The notes: generated by a model not told the origin, from the letters alone. DNA of 12,700 nt from CAYNST01 sp964399955 (GCA_964399955.1 CAYNST010000103.1:1-12700); one strand, 5' to 3'; positions 1 through 6,627 are shown, numbered from the stretch's first letter. Numbers and translations are program-made.

Positions 1-911
1 CGGTTGGTGGCGGCGATGACAATAATACCTTCATTGCCCTCAAAACCGTCCATCTCAACCAGCAACTGGTTCAGCGTTTGCTCTCGTTCGTCATTGCCGC
101 CACCGTGACCGCCACCCCGGCTGCGACCCACCGCGTCGATTTCGTCAATGAAGATAATGCAGGGGGCCTGCTTTTTGGCCTGATCAAACATATCCCGTAC
201 GCGGGAGGCGCCTACGCCCACAAACATCTCGACAAAATCAGAGCCCGAGATGGAAAAGAACGGGACTTTTGCCTCCCCGGCAATGGCTTTGGCCAGAAGT
301 GTTTTACCGGTTCCAGGCGGGCCTGACATCAGAACGCCGCGAGGAATGCGCCCACCCAGCTTCTGGAAGCGAGACGGGTCGCGCAGGTACTCCACCAATT
401 CGGACACTTCCTCTTTGGCCTCGTCTACCCCCGCCACATCGGCGAAGGTGGTTTTGACCTGGTCTTCACCCAGTAGACGCGCCTTGCTCTTGGCAAAGCT
501 CATGGGCCCGCCACGCCCGCCAGCCCCGCCCTGCATCTGGCGCATGAAGAAAATGAACACACCAATAAAAAGCAGAATGGGAAAACTCGCCACCAGCAAC
601 TGCTCCCACAGGCTTGCCGAACGCGGCTCGGTACCCATGATGGCCACATCGTTTTCAAGCAGGTCATCCACCAGATTGGCATCCCATAGCTGCGGGCGAA
701 TCACCGTGAACGCGGTATTGTCTGCCCGCATACCTCGTATGACCGTGTCCTCTATGACCACCGAGCGCACCTGATCATCCTGCACAGCGCGCACGAATTG
801 AGAGTAGGTCATCTCATCTTTGGTTTCGGGATCGCTGAAATTCTGAAACACGGTAAACAGCACCGCTGCGATCACCATCCAAAGCACAAGGTTTTTTGCC
901 ATGTCGTTCAA
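1..911 (-). CDS. ftsH: ATP-dependent zinc metalloprotease FtsH, N-terminal part (3' end outside window)
   Basis: FtsH is the membrane-anchored AAA+ protease that degrades misassembled membrane proteins and short-lived regulators. About 303 codons are visible. The protein starts with a membrane helix (AKNLVLWMVIAAVLFTVF), then a periplasmic stretch, a second membrane helix ending FMRQMQGG near codons 100-130, and the AAA module. Walker A GPPGTGKT lies at 300-323, Walker B reads CIIFIDEIDA, and the frame runs off the left edge within VIAATNR. The HEXXH zinc site and protease domain are not in the window. Two starts are in frame: ATG at 902 and TTG at 911. Only the TTG (Leu-Asn-Asp-Met-Ala-Lys) has a well-spaced GGAGA, 8 nt upstream; for the ATG it would be about 16 nt away. 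The longer form is therefore chosen, matching the MSDMAKN-type N-terminus I remember for E. coli. It lies downstream of rlmE, the usual gammaproteobacterial order. Confidence 0.96.
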   Translation of the reverse strand, partial: MNDMAKNLVLWMVIAAVLFTVFQNFSDPETKDEMTYSQFVRAVQDDQVRSVVIEDTVIRGMRADNTAFTVIRPQLWDANLVDDLLENDVAIMGTEPRSASLWEQLLVASFPILLFIGVFIFFMRQMQGGAGGRGGPMSFAKSKARLLGEDQVKTTFADVAGVDEAKEEVSELVEYLRDPSRFQKLGGRIPRGVLMSGPPGTGKTLLAKAIAGEAKVPFFSISGSDFVEMFVGVGASRVRDMFDQAKKQAPCIIFIDEIDAVGRSRGGGHGGGNDEREQTLNQLLVEMDGFEGNEGIIVIAATN

Positions 912-1132
912 TGAAGAGTCTCCTCATTATTCATAATGCCCGCCTGGAGGCGGTTTGCGATATCGCTTGTTGCTTGGTAACCATTCAGCTCACGGGAAGA
1001 GCTGAACAGCCAGGTTGCTTTACCTGCCTGGCTTAACTTTATTCGTCTGCTGTAGCCGTTGGGATTGACAAACGGACAACACAATCGTTCACCAGCCCCG
1101 AATATGTCCGCCCCATGTACCACTTTAGCCAT
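908..1132 (-). CDS. Possible small ORF (74 aa) spanning the rlmE-ftsH gap
   Basis: This reading frame fills the gap between rlmE and ftsH and overlaps both. Its ATG (1132-1130) lies within the last codons of rlmE (AATGGCTAA), and its TGA (910-908) overlaps the proposed TTG start of ftsH. An AAGGGG sits about 4 nt before the ATG. The product would be soluble with two adjacent cysteines (RLCCPF) and no signal peptide or domain I recognise. Against a real gene: third-codon positions look less GC-rich than in the neighbours, and the frame contains three stem-loops that would explain its sequence equally well. An open frame of this length can arise by chance. It is listed because the double overlap is the pattern of translational coupling; conservation is untested. 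Confidence 0.22.
   Translation of the reverse strand: MAKVVHGADIFGAGERLCCPFVNPNGYSRRIKLSQAGKATWLFSSSRELNGYQATSDIANRLQAGIMNNEETLH
940..1033 (-). promoter_or_regulatory. Three stem-loops in the rlmE-ftsH intercistronic region
   Basis: In transcript order there are three perfect stems: a 7-bp stem (1027-1033 with 1008-1014, 12-nt loop), an 8-bp stem one base later (999-1006 with 984-991, 7-nt loop), and a 5-bp GC-only stem with a 4-nt loop (940-953), about 20 nt before the ftsH Shine-Dalgarno. None is followed by a U-run, so they do not look like intrinsic terminators. mRNA processing, stability control or control of ftsH translation would fit; this is inference. Confidence 0.45.
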
Positions 1133-1745
1133 TGAACCCCTTGGCTACCACATAAACTTCCCGCGATCGTGGCCGAGATGCTTTCGGCTTGCGGGTGGCG
1201 GCACTGCGAAACTGACTCTTGCAGGCCCGGAACCATTGATCATAGCCCTCGCCTTGAAACGCTTTGCACACCAACACACCGCCCGGTTTCAGCACCTGTC
1301 TGGCCATATCCAGCGCCAGCTCCACAAGGTAAGTGGACTGGGCCTGATCCACTTCGGCTATACCACTCATATTTGGGGCCATATCCGAGATTACAACATC
1401 GGCCAGCTCATCACCCAAAAGCGTCAGCAGCTGATCAAACACTGCCTGCTCGGTAAAATCCCCTTGCAAGAACTCCACGCCCTCCAAGCTGTCCATAGGC
1501 AGAATGTCGGAAGCAAAAACCCGCCCCTTGTCGCCCACCAGCTTTGCCACCACCTGCGACCAACCGCCCGGGGCGGAGCCGAGGTCAACGACGGTCATTC
1601 CCGGCCGGAACAGCCTGTCCCGCTCATGCAGCTCCAGGAGCTTGAAGCTTGCCCGGGAACGCCAACCCTGCTTCTGAGACTCTTTGACATAGTGGTCACT
1701 GAAATGTTCGCTCAGCCAACGATTGCTGCTTTTGGATTTTGCCAT
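1125..1745 (-). CDS. rlmE: 23S rRNA 2'-O-methyltransferase RlmE (FtsJ/RrmJ)
   Basis: RlmE is the heat-shock enzyme that uses SAM to methylate the 2'-OH of U2552 in the A-loop of 23S rRNA at a late stage of 50S assembly. The 206-aa product matches the family length. The SAM-binding motif VDLGSAPGGWSQ is at residues 53-64. The catalytic K-D-K-E set of E. coli RrmJ (K38, D124, K164, E199) corresponds to K35 (RASFKLLEL), D121 (SDMAPNMSG), K161 (CKAFQG) and E196 (SREVYVV). The ATG at 1745 is chosen because MAKSKSSNRWLSEHF aligns with the known N-terminus; the open frame extends 19 codons further upstream without family similarity. An AGAGG lies about 12 nt before the ATG, a rather long spacing. 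It is upstream of ftsH in the same direction and divergent from yhbY. Confidence 0.97.
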   Translation of the reverse strand: MAKSKSSNRWLSEHFSDHYVKESQKQGWRSRASFKLLELHERDRLFRPGMTVVDLGSAPGGWSQVVAKLVGDKGRVFASDILPMDSLEGVEFLQGDFTEQAVFDQLLTLLGDELADVVISDMAPNMSGIAEVDQAQSTYLVELALDMARQVLKPGGVLVCKAFQGEGYDQWFRACKSQFRSAATRKPKASRPRSREVYVVAKGFNG

Positions 1746-1794
1746 GAAATAATTCAAACCTCTCTGGTCAGACTTGGGTAAAATCCCAGCTTTT

Positions 1795-1833
1795 GCCCGC
1801 AAGCAGCCCTCAGGGTTGTTCCAGGCTGCGGGC
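1795..1833. repeat. Inverted repeat in the rlmE/yhbY divergent region
   Basis: GCCCGCA (1795-1801) and TGCGGGC (1827-1833) are perfect complements 25 nt apart, and the intervening bases can partly pair if G-U pairs are allowed. The element lies between the two divergent start codons and would fold in the rlmE leader RNA. An isolated TTGACA at 1840-1845 on the plus strand has no convincing -10 partner before yhbY. Confidence 0.35.
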
Positions 1834-1873
1834 TATCGGTTGACACAAGCGACCCGGTCGCACGAAAGGTTCT

Positions 1874-1901
1874 ATTGTATGACGTTATCCACTGAGAACA
1901 A
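1874..1901 (-). promoter_or_regulatory. Candidate sigma-70 promoter for rlmE
   Basis: On the minus strand TTGTTC (1901-1896), a 16-nt spacer and TACAAT (1879-1874) form a plausible promoter reading toward rlmE. It would give a leader of about 120 nt, and its upstream half lies inside the first codons of yhbY. No heat-shock (sigma-32) signature was recognised. It is a by-eye match only. Confidence 0.35.
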
Positions 1902-2184
1902 AAAGCGATTCCGCACTATCGGACACGGCCTCAAGCCTGTCGTTACCATTGCCAGCAAGGGCCTATCCGAGGGCGTTTCCGCAGAAATAGAGCGTGCATT
2001 GGGCGATCACGAACTCATAAAGATCAAAATATCCTGGGAAGACCGGGACGAGCGGCGCGGTGCGGTTGCCAAGATTTGCCAGCAGCACAAGGCCGATCTG
2101 GTGCAGATTATCGGTAAAACAGCCCTTCTTTACCGCCCTTCCCGCGAAGCCAGGTTGCCAAACTCCAATGCCCGGGGCGTTTAA
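1879..2184 (+). CDS. yhbY: YhbY-family ribosome assembly RNA-binding protein
   Basis: YhbY is a single CRS1-YhbY (CRM) domain protein that binds pre-50S ribosomal particles. The product is 101 aa (E. coli 97 aa). Matching family features are LKPVVTIASKGLSEGV at residues 18-33, the HELIKIKI strand at 44-51 and IGKTALLYRP at 78-87. The ATG at 1879 is chosen because MTLSTENKKRF aligns with the E. coli MNLSTKQK start and has AAAGG 9 nt upstream. The frame is open for 35 more codons upstream, without similarity. It is divergent from rlmE, a neighbourhood common in gammaproteobacteria, and both genes act in large-subunit maturation. The following gene starts about 80 nt downstream on the same strand and could share its transcript. 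Confidence 0.95.
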   Translation: MTLSTENKKRFRTIGHGLKPVVTIASKGLSEGVSAEIERALGDHELIKIKISWEDRDERRGAVAKICQQHKADLVQIIGKTALLYRPSREARLPNSNARGV

Positions 2185-2265
2185 CTTATGGGCGGCCCAG
2201 ATCCCGGTGCTGGCTTCTCTTTTATCGCCCGATAGAGCCACCGCCTGCGGGTGCCGGAATTGCCG

Positions 2266-2661
2266 ATGACCCGCGCGACCCGATTAGCACTTGCTGCGCT
2301 GGTGGCGGCATCTGGCGGTTGCGCAACACCGGGAGCCGACACGGAATCCTTCCGCTTTGCCACCATGATAACCGACAGCAACCTGAAGCTGTTTCAGTTG
2401 AGCTATCCGCGCCCCTCCGGCCCGGAACCGCTTTTGCGAAGCAGGCCTAATAGGCCAGAGCGCAGGGCGCCCGAGCTCAATGAGCAGACCCTCAGGAACA
2501 TACTGGACCAGCGCATGGAGAGCAGCGAATACTGCCGCAGCGGCTATTTGCTGCTGGGGCGACACAGCGGTCCGACCACACAAATGATTCGGGGTGAATG
2601 CCGCGAAGCCGCTACAGATGACGACCGCAGACGTTTCCCCAACACCATATCAGCCTGGTGA
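2266..2661 (+). CDS. Small exported, possibly lipoprotein, hypothetical (131 aa)
   Basis: I do not recognise a named family. The N-terminus MTRATRLALAALVAASGGC is a typical short signal sequence ending in Cys19. The residues before it (ASGG) fit a lipobox only loosely, since position -3 is Ser instead of Leu, so it may be a lipoprotein or simply exported. The mature part is Pro/Arg-rich at residues 48-70. Its C-terminal half has two cysteines, C90 (SEYCRSGYLLLGR) and C112 (IRGECREAATDDDRRRF), that could form a disulfide in the periplasm. A GTG at 2251 is an alternative start, but the ATG at 2266 gives the cleaner signal peptide and has GGAA about 7 nt upstream. It may be co-transcribed with yhbY. 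No catalytic motif is visible. Confidence 0.6.
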   Translation: MTRATRLALAALVAASGGCATPGADTESFRFATMITDSNLKLFQLSYPRPSGPEPLLRSRPNRPERRAPELNEQTLRNILDQRMESSEYCRSGYLLLGRHSGPTTQMIRGECREAATDDDRRRFPNTISAW

Positions 2662-2675
2662 CTAGCGCCGGCTAG
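2662..2675. terminator. Weak hairpin between convergent genes
   Basis: CTAGC-GCCG-GCTAG forms a 5-bp stem directly after the stop of the hypothetical lipoprotein and before the convergent end of rlmJ. There is no T-run on either side, so termination activity is doubtful. The remaining bases to 2739 hold nothing I recognise. Confidence 0.2.
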
Positions 2676-2739
2676 ACGCGAATTTGCACCTCTTCCAACA
2701 GCCAAACGGCAAAACCTGCTGCAGAAAATGTTGACCCGG

Positions 2740-3573
2740 TCACTCTCCGACCAATTCCTCAGCGGTCCACGGCCCTTTGGCTGCAAAAAGTTTGGATAAA
2801 TAAGGTAGAATTGAGCGCATTTCAGTCAGCAGCGGCCAGGGCGGGTTGACCACCAGAAGACCAGTGCCGGTCATGCCCTGTTGCTGATGGTCATCGTCCA
2901 GCTGCAGCTCGAACACACTGATGCGGCGTATGCCGGTAGCCACCAGCTGTTTTTTCATGCGCTGGGTGCGCTCGGCGTCGACGATCGGATACCAGAGTAC
3001 GAACACACCTGCCGCAAAGCGGCTGTGAGCCTGTTGGATAAACTTGACCACCTGCTGGTACTCGGCTTTAACCTCGTAGGAGGGGTCTATCACTACCACG
3101 CCCCTTTTCTCCTGGGGCGGGAGTAAAGCCAGCCCCTTGGTGTAGCCGTCTTCCTCAAAGCACTTTACCTCGGGGATGTGAGCAAAGTTGGCCTCAAGGG
3201 CAATGAAATCGCGGGGGTGCAGCTCACACAAATGCAGTCGGTCCGCAGGCCGCAAAAGCGTTTTCGCCAACCAGGGCGAGCCCGGATAGGCGTTGAGCTT
3301 GCCGGCATGACACACGCTGCGCACGCAGCTCAGATAAGGTTGAAGTTCGTCAGGAGTCACAGCGTCATGGAGCAATGCAATACCACGAGCAGATTCGCCA
3401 GTCTTACTGGCTTCGAATCCTTTCAAGTTATAAAGCCCCCGCCCGGCATGCGTCTCCAGGTAATAGAGAGGCTTTGGCTTCTGGGTAAGGTAAATCAAAA
3501 TGCGGGACAAGAGTACGTGCTTCAGCACATCCGCATAGTTGCCGGCGTGATAGGCATGGCGGTAACTCAACAT
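2740..3573 (-). CDS. rlmJ: 23S rRNA (adenine-N6)-methyltransferase RlmJ
   Basis: RlmJ makes m6A2030 in 23S rRNA using SAM. The product is 277 aa (E. coli 280). Conserved features are the N-terminus MLSYRHAYHAGNYADVLKH (residues 1-19, with the Y4, H6 and K18 seen in the E. coli enzyme), ETHAGRGLY at 40-48 in the SAM-binding fold, and the C-terminal NPPWPLLTEM. Motif IV, usually DPPY/DPPF in N6-adenine methyltransferases, reads DPSY at 163-166 (Ser codon TCC at 3081-3079); D163 matches catalytic D164 of E. coli. The start at 3573 is set by homology, and the frame is open for 42 codons upstream without similarity. There is no strong Shine-Dalgarno. A possible promoter is TTGCTT-18 nt-CATACT (3630-3601, minus strand). 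It is divergent from the coiled-coil gene. Confidence 0.95.
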   Translation of the reverse strand: MLSYRHAYHAGNYADVLKHVLLSRILIYLTQKPKPLYYLETHAGRGLYNLKGFEASKTGESARGIALLHDAVTPDELQPYLSCVRSVCHAGKLNAYPGSPWLAKTLLRPADRLHLCELHPRDFIALEANFAHIPEVKCFEEDGYTKGLALLPPQEKRGVVVIDPSYEVKAEYQQVVKFIQQAHSRFAAGVFVLWYPIVDAERTQRMKKQLVATGIRRISVFELQLDDDHQQQGMTGTGLLVVNPPWPLLTEMRSILPYLSKLFAAKGPWTAEELVGE

Positions 3574-3600
3574 AGATTGGCTCAACTCGAAAAGCGCACA

Positions 3601-3630
3601 AGTATGGGTTACGCCTGCTTTGTTAAGCAA
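3601..3630 (-). promoter_or_regulatory. Candidate promoter for rlmJ
   Basis: On the minus strand TTGCTT (3630-3625), an 18-nt spacer and CATACT (3606-3601) end 27 nt before the rlmJ ATG. The match to consensus is modest and the position is reasonable. A 5-bp hairpin with a 4-nt loop (TGCTT/AAGCA, 3616-3629) overlaps the -35 element. Confidence 0.28.
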
Positions 3631-3728
3631 GACGAAATGAGCAGAGGCCGGGTACCACGCCACGGGTGCCGAGCAGCCACGCAAGCTTTTTGGCTCCAAG
3701 AGCCTTCACGATAATGAGCGGGACCGCC

Positions 3729-4877
3729 ATGTTGCCACATCAATTCATCAAATCAGCACAGATTGCTTTCTGCCTGTTGATTCTGATCACTGCCCCTCTG
3801 ACTCACAGCGCCAGTGACAACGTCTTTGAGCAACAGATTCAGGCACAACAGCAAGAGCAGAACAGACTGCAAGGCGAACTGAGCTACACACGCGAAAAGC
3901 GTCGTGAAGCCGAAGAGGCACTTGCGCAAATGGAAGCGGAGCTGAAGGAAAAAGAGCAGCAGCTGGCGGAGATGAAAGCGCGATTTGACGAACCTCGCAG
4001 CAAGTCGCAGCAGGATCTCCTGGCCAATGAACAGCAGAGACTGGCCTTGACCGAATTGGCCATCCGCTCACGCATAGCCACGGTGGTTCGCTGGGAGCGC
4101 AAAGAGCAGGAATTACAGGATGAACTTCACAGCGCGGCAGAAAAAATAGCCGGCATTCAGGACCGGCAGCAAGCGGAGGCACGCCGGGCGCGCCGGGAAG
4201 CCGAGGCCAAAAGCCAGGCTTTGGCCGCACAACTGGAAGCGCTGCGCCGCGAGAACGAGGCCCTGCGAGTTGCCATGGAAGAAAAGGCCCGGAGCGCCCA
4301 GAGCGCTCAGGAAGAAGCTGCCCGCCTGGCGGCTCTTGCCAGAGCCGAGGAAGAAGCCGAGCTTGCAGCGGAGGCAGAAGCCGCAGCCCTGGCCGCAGAA
4401 GCGGAGCTGGAAGCCCTCAGCGCGACCGCCCCGGTGGCGGGCACTGGCCAGTTGGGACTGCCTTCTCTGATTCCTATGGCATCCAGTCAATACACGCCGC
4501 CACCGCAGGTATGGATGTTTGAAGAGGTGCCCAATGCAGACGCTCAGGAGCCGGACGCGGACGAACAAGCCTTTGACGAAGTGACGCAAGAGGAGGTTCG
4601 ACGCGACGACGCCATTATCCTGCGCAGTCGCAGCCTGCCGCGGCCGGTGACGCTTGAGTCTAGCGGGGAGCAGGTTTACCGGGCGGAGGTGAAGGTTCAA
4701 CCGGGTCGGGCCTACTTCAACATCAATAACCGTCGCTACCGTGGCCAGTTTCCGGATGACGGCATCAGCACCTATGTCTTTACCTACGATATGACGGATG
4801 AAGAACAACCGCGCCTGAATATTCAGCGCTCCCAGGAAAACACCGCCATTGCCGGGGATTCTGCCGACGCTTACTGA
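3729..4877 (+). CDS. Exported coiled-coil protein of unknown function (382 aa)
   Basis: The protein has a signal peptide (hydrophobic core AQIAFCLLILITAPL, likely cleavage after THSA at residue 28). A long, highly charged helical region follows at about residues 32-230, rich in Glu, Gln, Lys and Arg, and ends in an almost pure Ala/Glu stretch (about 196-230). Next come a Pro/acidic linker (about 232-290) and a small C-terminal domain with alternating strand-like segments (EQVYRAEVKVQPGRAYFNIN, 314-333, then STYVFTYDMTDEEQPRLNIQ). The architecture suggests a periplasmic rod or tether carrying a small beta domain; this is inferred from shape only. ATG 3729 is preferred because it places the signal peptide correctly and has GGGA a few bases upstream; ATG 3714 and GTG 3666 are in frame. 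It is divergent from rlmJ and convergent with the glycosyltransferase. No enzyme motif was seen. Confidence 0.78.
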   Translation: MLPHQFIKSAQIAFCLLILITAPLTHSASDNVFEQQIQAQQQEQNRLQGELSYTREKRREAEEALAQMEAELKEKEQQLAEMKARFDEPRSKSQQDLLANEQQRLALTELAIRSRIATVVRWERKEQELQDELHSAAEKIAGIQDRQQAEARRARREAEAKSQALAAQLEALRRENEALRVAMEEKARSAQSAQEEAARLAALARAEEEAELAAEAEAAALAAEAELEALSATAPVAGTGQLGLPSLIPMASSQYTPPPQVWMFEEVPNADAQEPDADEQAFDEVTQEEVRRDDAIILRSRSLPRPVTLESSGEQVYRAEVKVQPGRAYFNINNRRYRGQFPDDGISTYVFTYDMTDEEQPRLNIQRSQENTAIAGDSADAY

Positions 4878-4886
4878 AGGTAAGTG

Positions 4887-4933
4887 TTCAGCGCTGACAG
4901 GCTGAAGATCCTTGTTTTGCCGCTATGGGCAAA
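4887..4933 (+). terminator. Two weak hairpins after the coiled-coil gene
   Basis: TTCAGC/GCTGAA (4887-4892 with 4901-4906, 8-nt loop) is followed by GATCCTTGTTTT, a short T-containing tail. A second stem, TTTGCC/GGCAAA (4916-4921 with 4928-4933), comes right after. Either could end transcription of the plus-strand gene before the convergent glycosyltransferase gene. The stems are short, so confidence is limited. Confidence 0.35.
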
Positions 4934-4956
4934 CTCGGCGATGAGCTGAATAGAGA

Positions 4957-6063
4957 CTACTGATGTTCTGCGGGCGCAGCCAATGCTTGCAGAACCGCAC
5001 GGTAGCGCGGCGCCCAGGCCGGCCAGGCCCAGGCACTCAGGTCCGGAGCTGCCGGCAGAGCGCCCACCTGCCAGGCGCGGTACCAGTGTCCAAGCCGCTG
5101 CGTCAGATCAACAACATCGTCGGCAGAGGCTTGGCGGTAGCGGTGCTCAGGTGAAAAAATTTCCGGATACGCCAGCCGGTCCGGCACCAGCGGCAGGCAG
5201 CCCGCCGCCGCCGCCTCCAGTACCGCCAGCCCCTGAAAGTCATGCAGTGCCGTTGACAGCACCACCTGGCTGGAGTGCAGCAGAGCCTGATACCGGTCTA
5301 ACTCGGCCACATAACCCCAGCACCCCAACCACCCCCTGGCCTGCAATAAAGCCTTGATGCGCGAGAAAACCTCCGGTTGCTGGCGAAATTGCTGCCCTAC
5401 CACATGCACCCTTAACGGCATTTGCCCATCCAGCGCGCTCAAGGCCGTCAGTAGCAAATCAGGCCCCTTGTCGTACTCCCAGCGATGATTCCACAGTACC
5501 TGAAACCGGTCTGACGCCGCGACTTGCGCCGGCGGCGCTGGGCCAAGTTGCAGGGGAACCGGCAAAACAAGGCTTTTGCGCGCCAGTTCCTCCACCAGGC
5601 CGGCGGGCACACCGTCGGGCAGCTTACGCAGCAGGGCCGCAAGGCCATCTAGGAAAGAGTGCCGATTGTAGTGGCTGTTGAACGCCAGCCGGGTTGCGCA
5701 GAGCGAGGAATAAAGCGAGACCATTTGCGGTTCAACCGATTGCCGCTGCCGGGCGGAAGGGGGGTAGGCAAACTGGTTTTCGTGAAAATAAAGCAGTGTG
5801 GGTATGGCAGCCAGCTCAGGCACCAGGCCGCGCAGGGTGGCCAGGTCCACCATTGAGGTCGCAACAATCAGGTCGTGGCCGGCACAAAGGATGTGCCGCG
5901 CTTCGCCGCTCCAGGTCAAGCTGTTGCCGCGCACTCTCCAACTGAAGTAGCGCGCTGGCAAAGTCAACAGGGTCCACTGGTGTTCCGGCAGCGCCAGGCG
6001 CAAACCCTTGTGCCAATACTGGTGGCTAACCGCATCGTAGGCCGATAGCAGCAGTATTTTCAT
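4957..6063 (-). CDS. tRNA-queuosine alpha-mannosyltransferase-like GT-B glycosyltransferase (QTMAN/GTDC1, DUF3524 type)
   Basis: A 368-aa two-domain GT-B protein. The N-terminal domain starts MKILLLSAYDAVSHQYWHKG and carries the family hallmark LLYFHENQFAYP (HENQ at 94-97), the segment formerly called DUF3524 and now the QTMAN N-terminal domain. The C-terminal domain has the family-4-like signatures WNHRWEYDKGPDLL (191-204) and LHDFQGLAVLEA (273-284), then AAGCLPLVPDRLAYPEIF. These blocks closely resemble human GTDC1/QTMAN, which transfers mannose from GDP-mannose onto queuosine-34 of tRNA-Asp. Whether bacterial homologues have the same substrate is inference; other acceptors are possible. 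The ATG at 6063 lacks a clear Shine-Dalgarno, and yajQ ends 38 nt upstream on the same strand, so it is probably translated from a yajQ transcript. No queuosine-synthesis gene (tgt, queA, queG) lies in the window. Confidence 0.82.
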   Translation of the reverse strand: MKILLLSAYDAVSHQYWHKGLRLALPEHQWTLLTLPARYFSWRVRGNSLTWSGEARHILCAGHDLIVATSMVDLATLRGLVPELAAIPTLLYFHENQFAYPPSARQRQSVEPQMVSLYSSLCATRLAFNSHYNRHSFLDGLAALLRKLPDGVPAGLVEELARKSLVLPVPLQLGPAPPAQVAASDRFQVLWNHRWEYDKGPDLLLTALSALDGQMPLRVHVVGQQFRQQPEVFSRIKALLQARGWLGCWGYVAELDRYQALLHSSQVVLSTALHDFQGLAVLEAAAAGCLPLVPDRLAYPEIFSPEHRYRQASADDVVDLTQRLGHWYRAWQVGALPAAPDLSAWAWPAWAPRYRAVLQALAAPAEHQ

Positions 6064-6101
6064 CGCTTAAAGCTGCGCTCGCCCGGCACCGTCGCCCTTG
6101 A

Positions 6102-6584
6102 TCAGTCGCGAAAGTTGGTGAACTGGAAGGGTTGTCCCAGGTTGGCTGCCCGCACCAGAGCTATGACCTCCTGCAGATCGTCGCGCTTTTTGCCTGTTAC
6201 ACGCACCTGCTCCCCTTGAATAGCCACCTGCACCTTGGCCTTGCTGTCTTTGATCATCTTCACCAGCTTGCGCGCCATATCGGCGTCGACGCCTTCCTTG
6301 AAGCGTATTTTTTGGCTGAACGTCTTGCCGGAGTGAACAGGGTCATCGGCGGTCATGGTTTCTACATCCACGCCCCGCTTCACCAGTTTGGTACGCAAAA
6401 TGTCGCGCATCTGTTGCAGTTGGAAATCGGAATCGGCCTTCAGGCTTGCCTCTTTGTCATCCCAGCCGATGGTGGCATCTGCGCCTCGGAAATCAAAGCG
6501 GGTGGTGAGCTCGCGCTGCGCGTTCTCGACGGCGTTGCGCACCTCGGGCAGATCTATTTCCGAGACGATATCAAACGAGGGCAT
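6102..6584 (-). CDS. yajQ: YajQ-family nucleotide/cyclic-di-GMP-binding protein
   Basis: YajQ proteins (UPF0234) are small cytoplasmic nucleotide-binding proteins with two ferredoxin-like halves; in Xanthomonas the homologue acts as a cyclic-di-GMP effector. The product is 160 aa (E. coli about 163) and shows the family start MPSFDIVSEIDLPEVRNAVE, the first-half FDFRG (31-35), IRFKEGVDADMARKLVKMIK in the middle and the end QPFQFTNFRD. AGGAGA lies 7 nt before the ATG. The Omp85-like gene ends 43 nt upstream and the QTMAN-like gene begins 38 nt downstream, so a three-gene operon is likely. The role of the grouping is unknown. Confidence 0.96.
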   Translation of the reverse strand: MPSFDIVSEIDLPEVRNAVENAQRELTTRFDFRGADATIGWDDKEASLKADSDFQLQQMRDILRTKLVKRGVDVETMTADDPVHSGKTFSQKIRFKEGVDADMARKLVKMIKDSKAKVQVAIQGEQVRVTGKKRDDLQEVIALVRAANLGQPFQFTNFRD

Positions 6585-6627
6585 TTATGATTCTCCTGTA
6601 CATGGGCGGGATTGGCCTGCCGTCATT

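Noticed and set aside
1059..1781. Plus-strand 240-codon frame opposite rlmE
   Set aside because: rlmE on the other strand has all catalytic residues; this is a shadow.
1840..1868. TTGACA (1840-1845) as -35 of a yhbY promoter
   Set aside because: No -10-like hexamer at 16-18 nt; the nearest A/T-rich hexamer is too far away.
3692..3704. Hairpin GGCTC-CAA-GAGCC before the coiled-coil gene considered as terminator
   Set aside because: The T-run lies on its upstream side in the plus direction and reads as A's in the other; the stem is only 5 bp and sits just before a start codon.
4113..4808. Minus-strand 231-codon frame opposite the coiled-coil gene
   Set aside because: Antisense to a gene with a clear signal peptide and heptad-like composition; open only because of the biased codons there.
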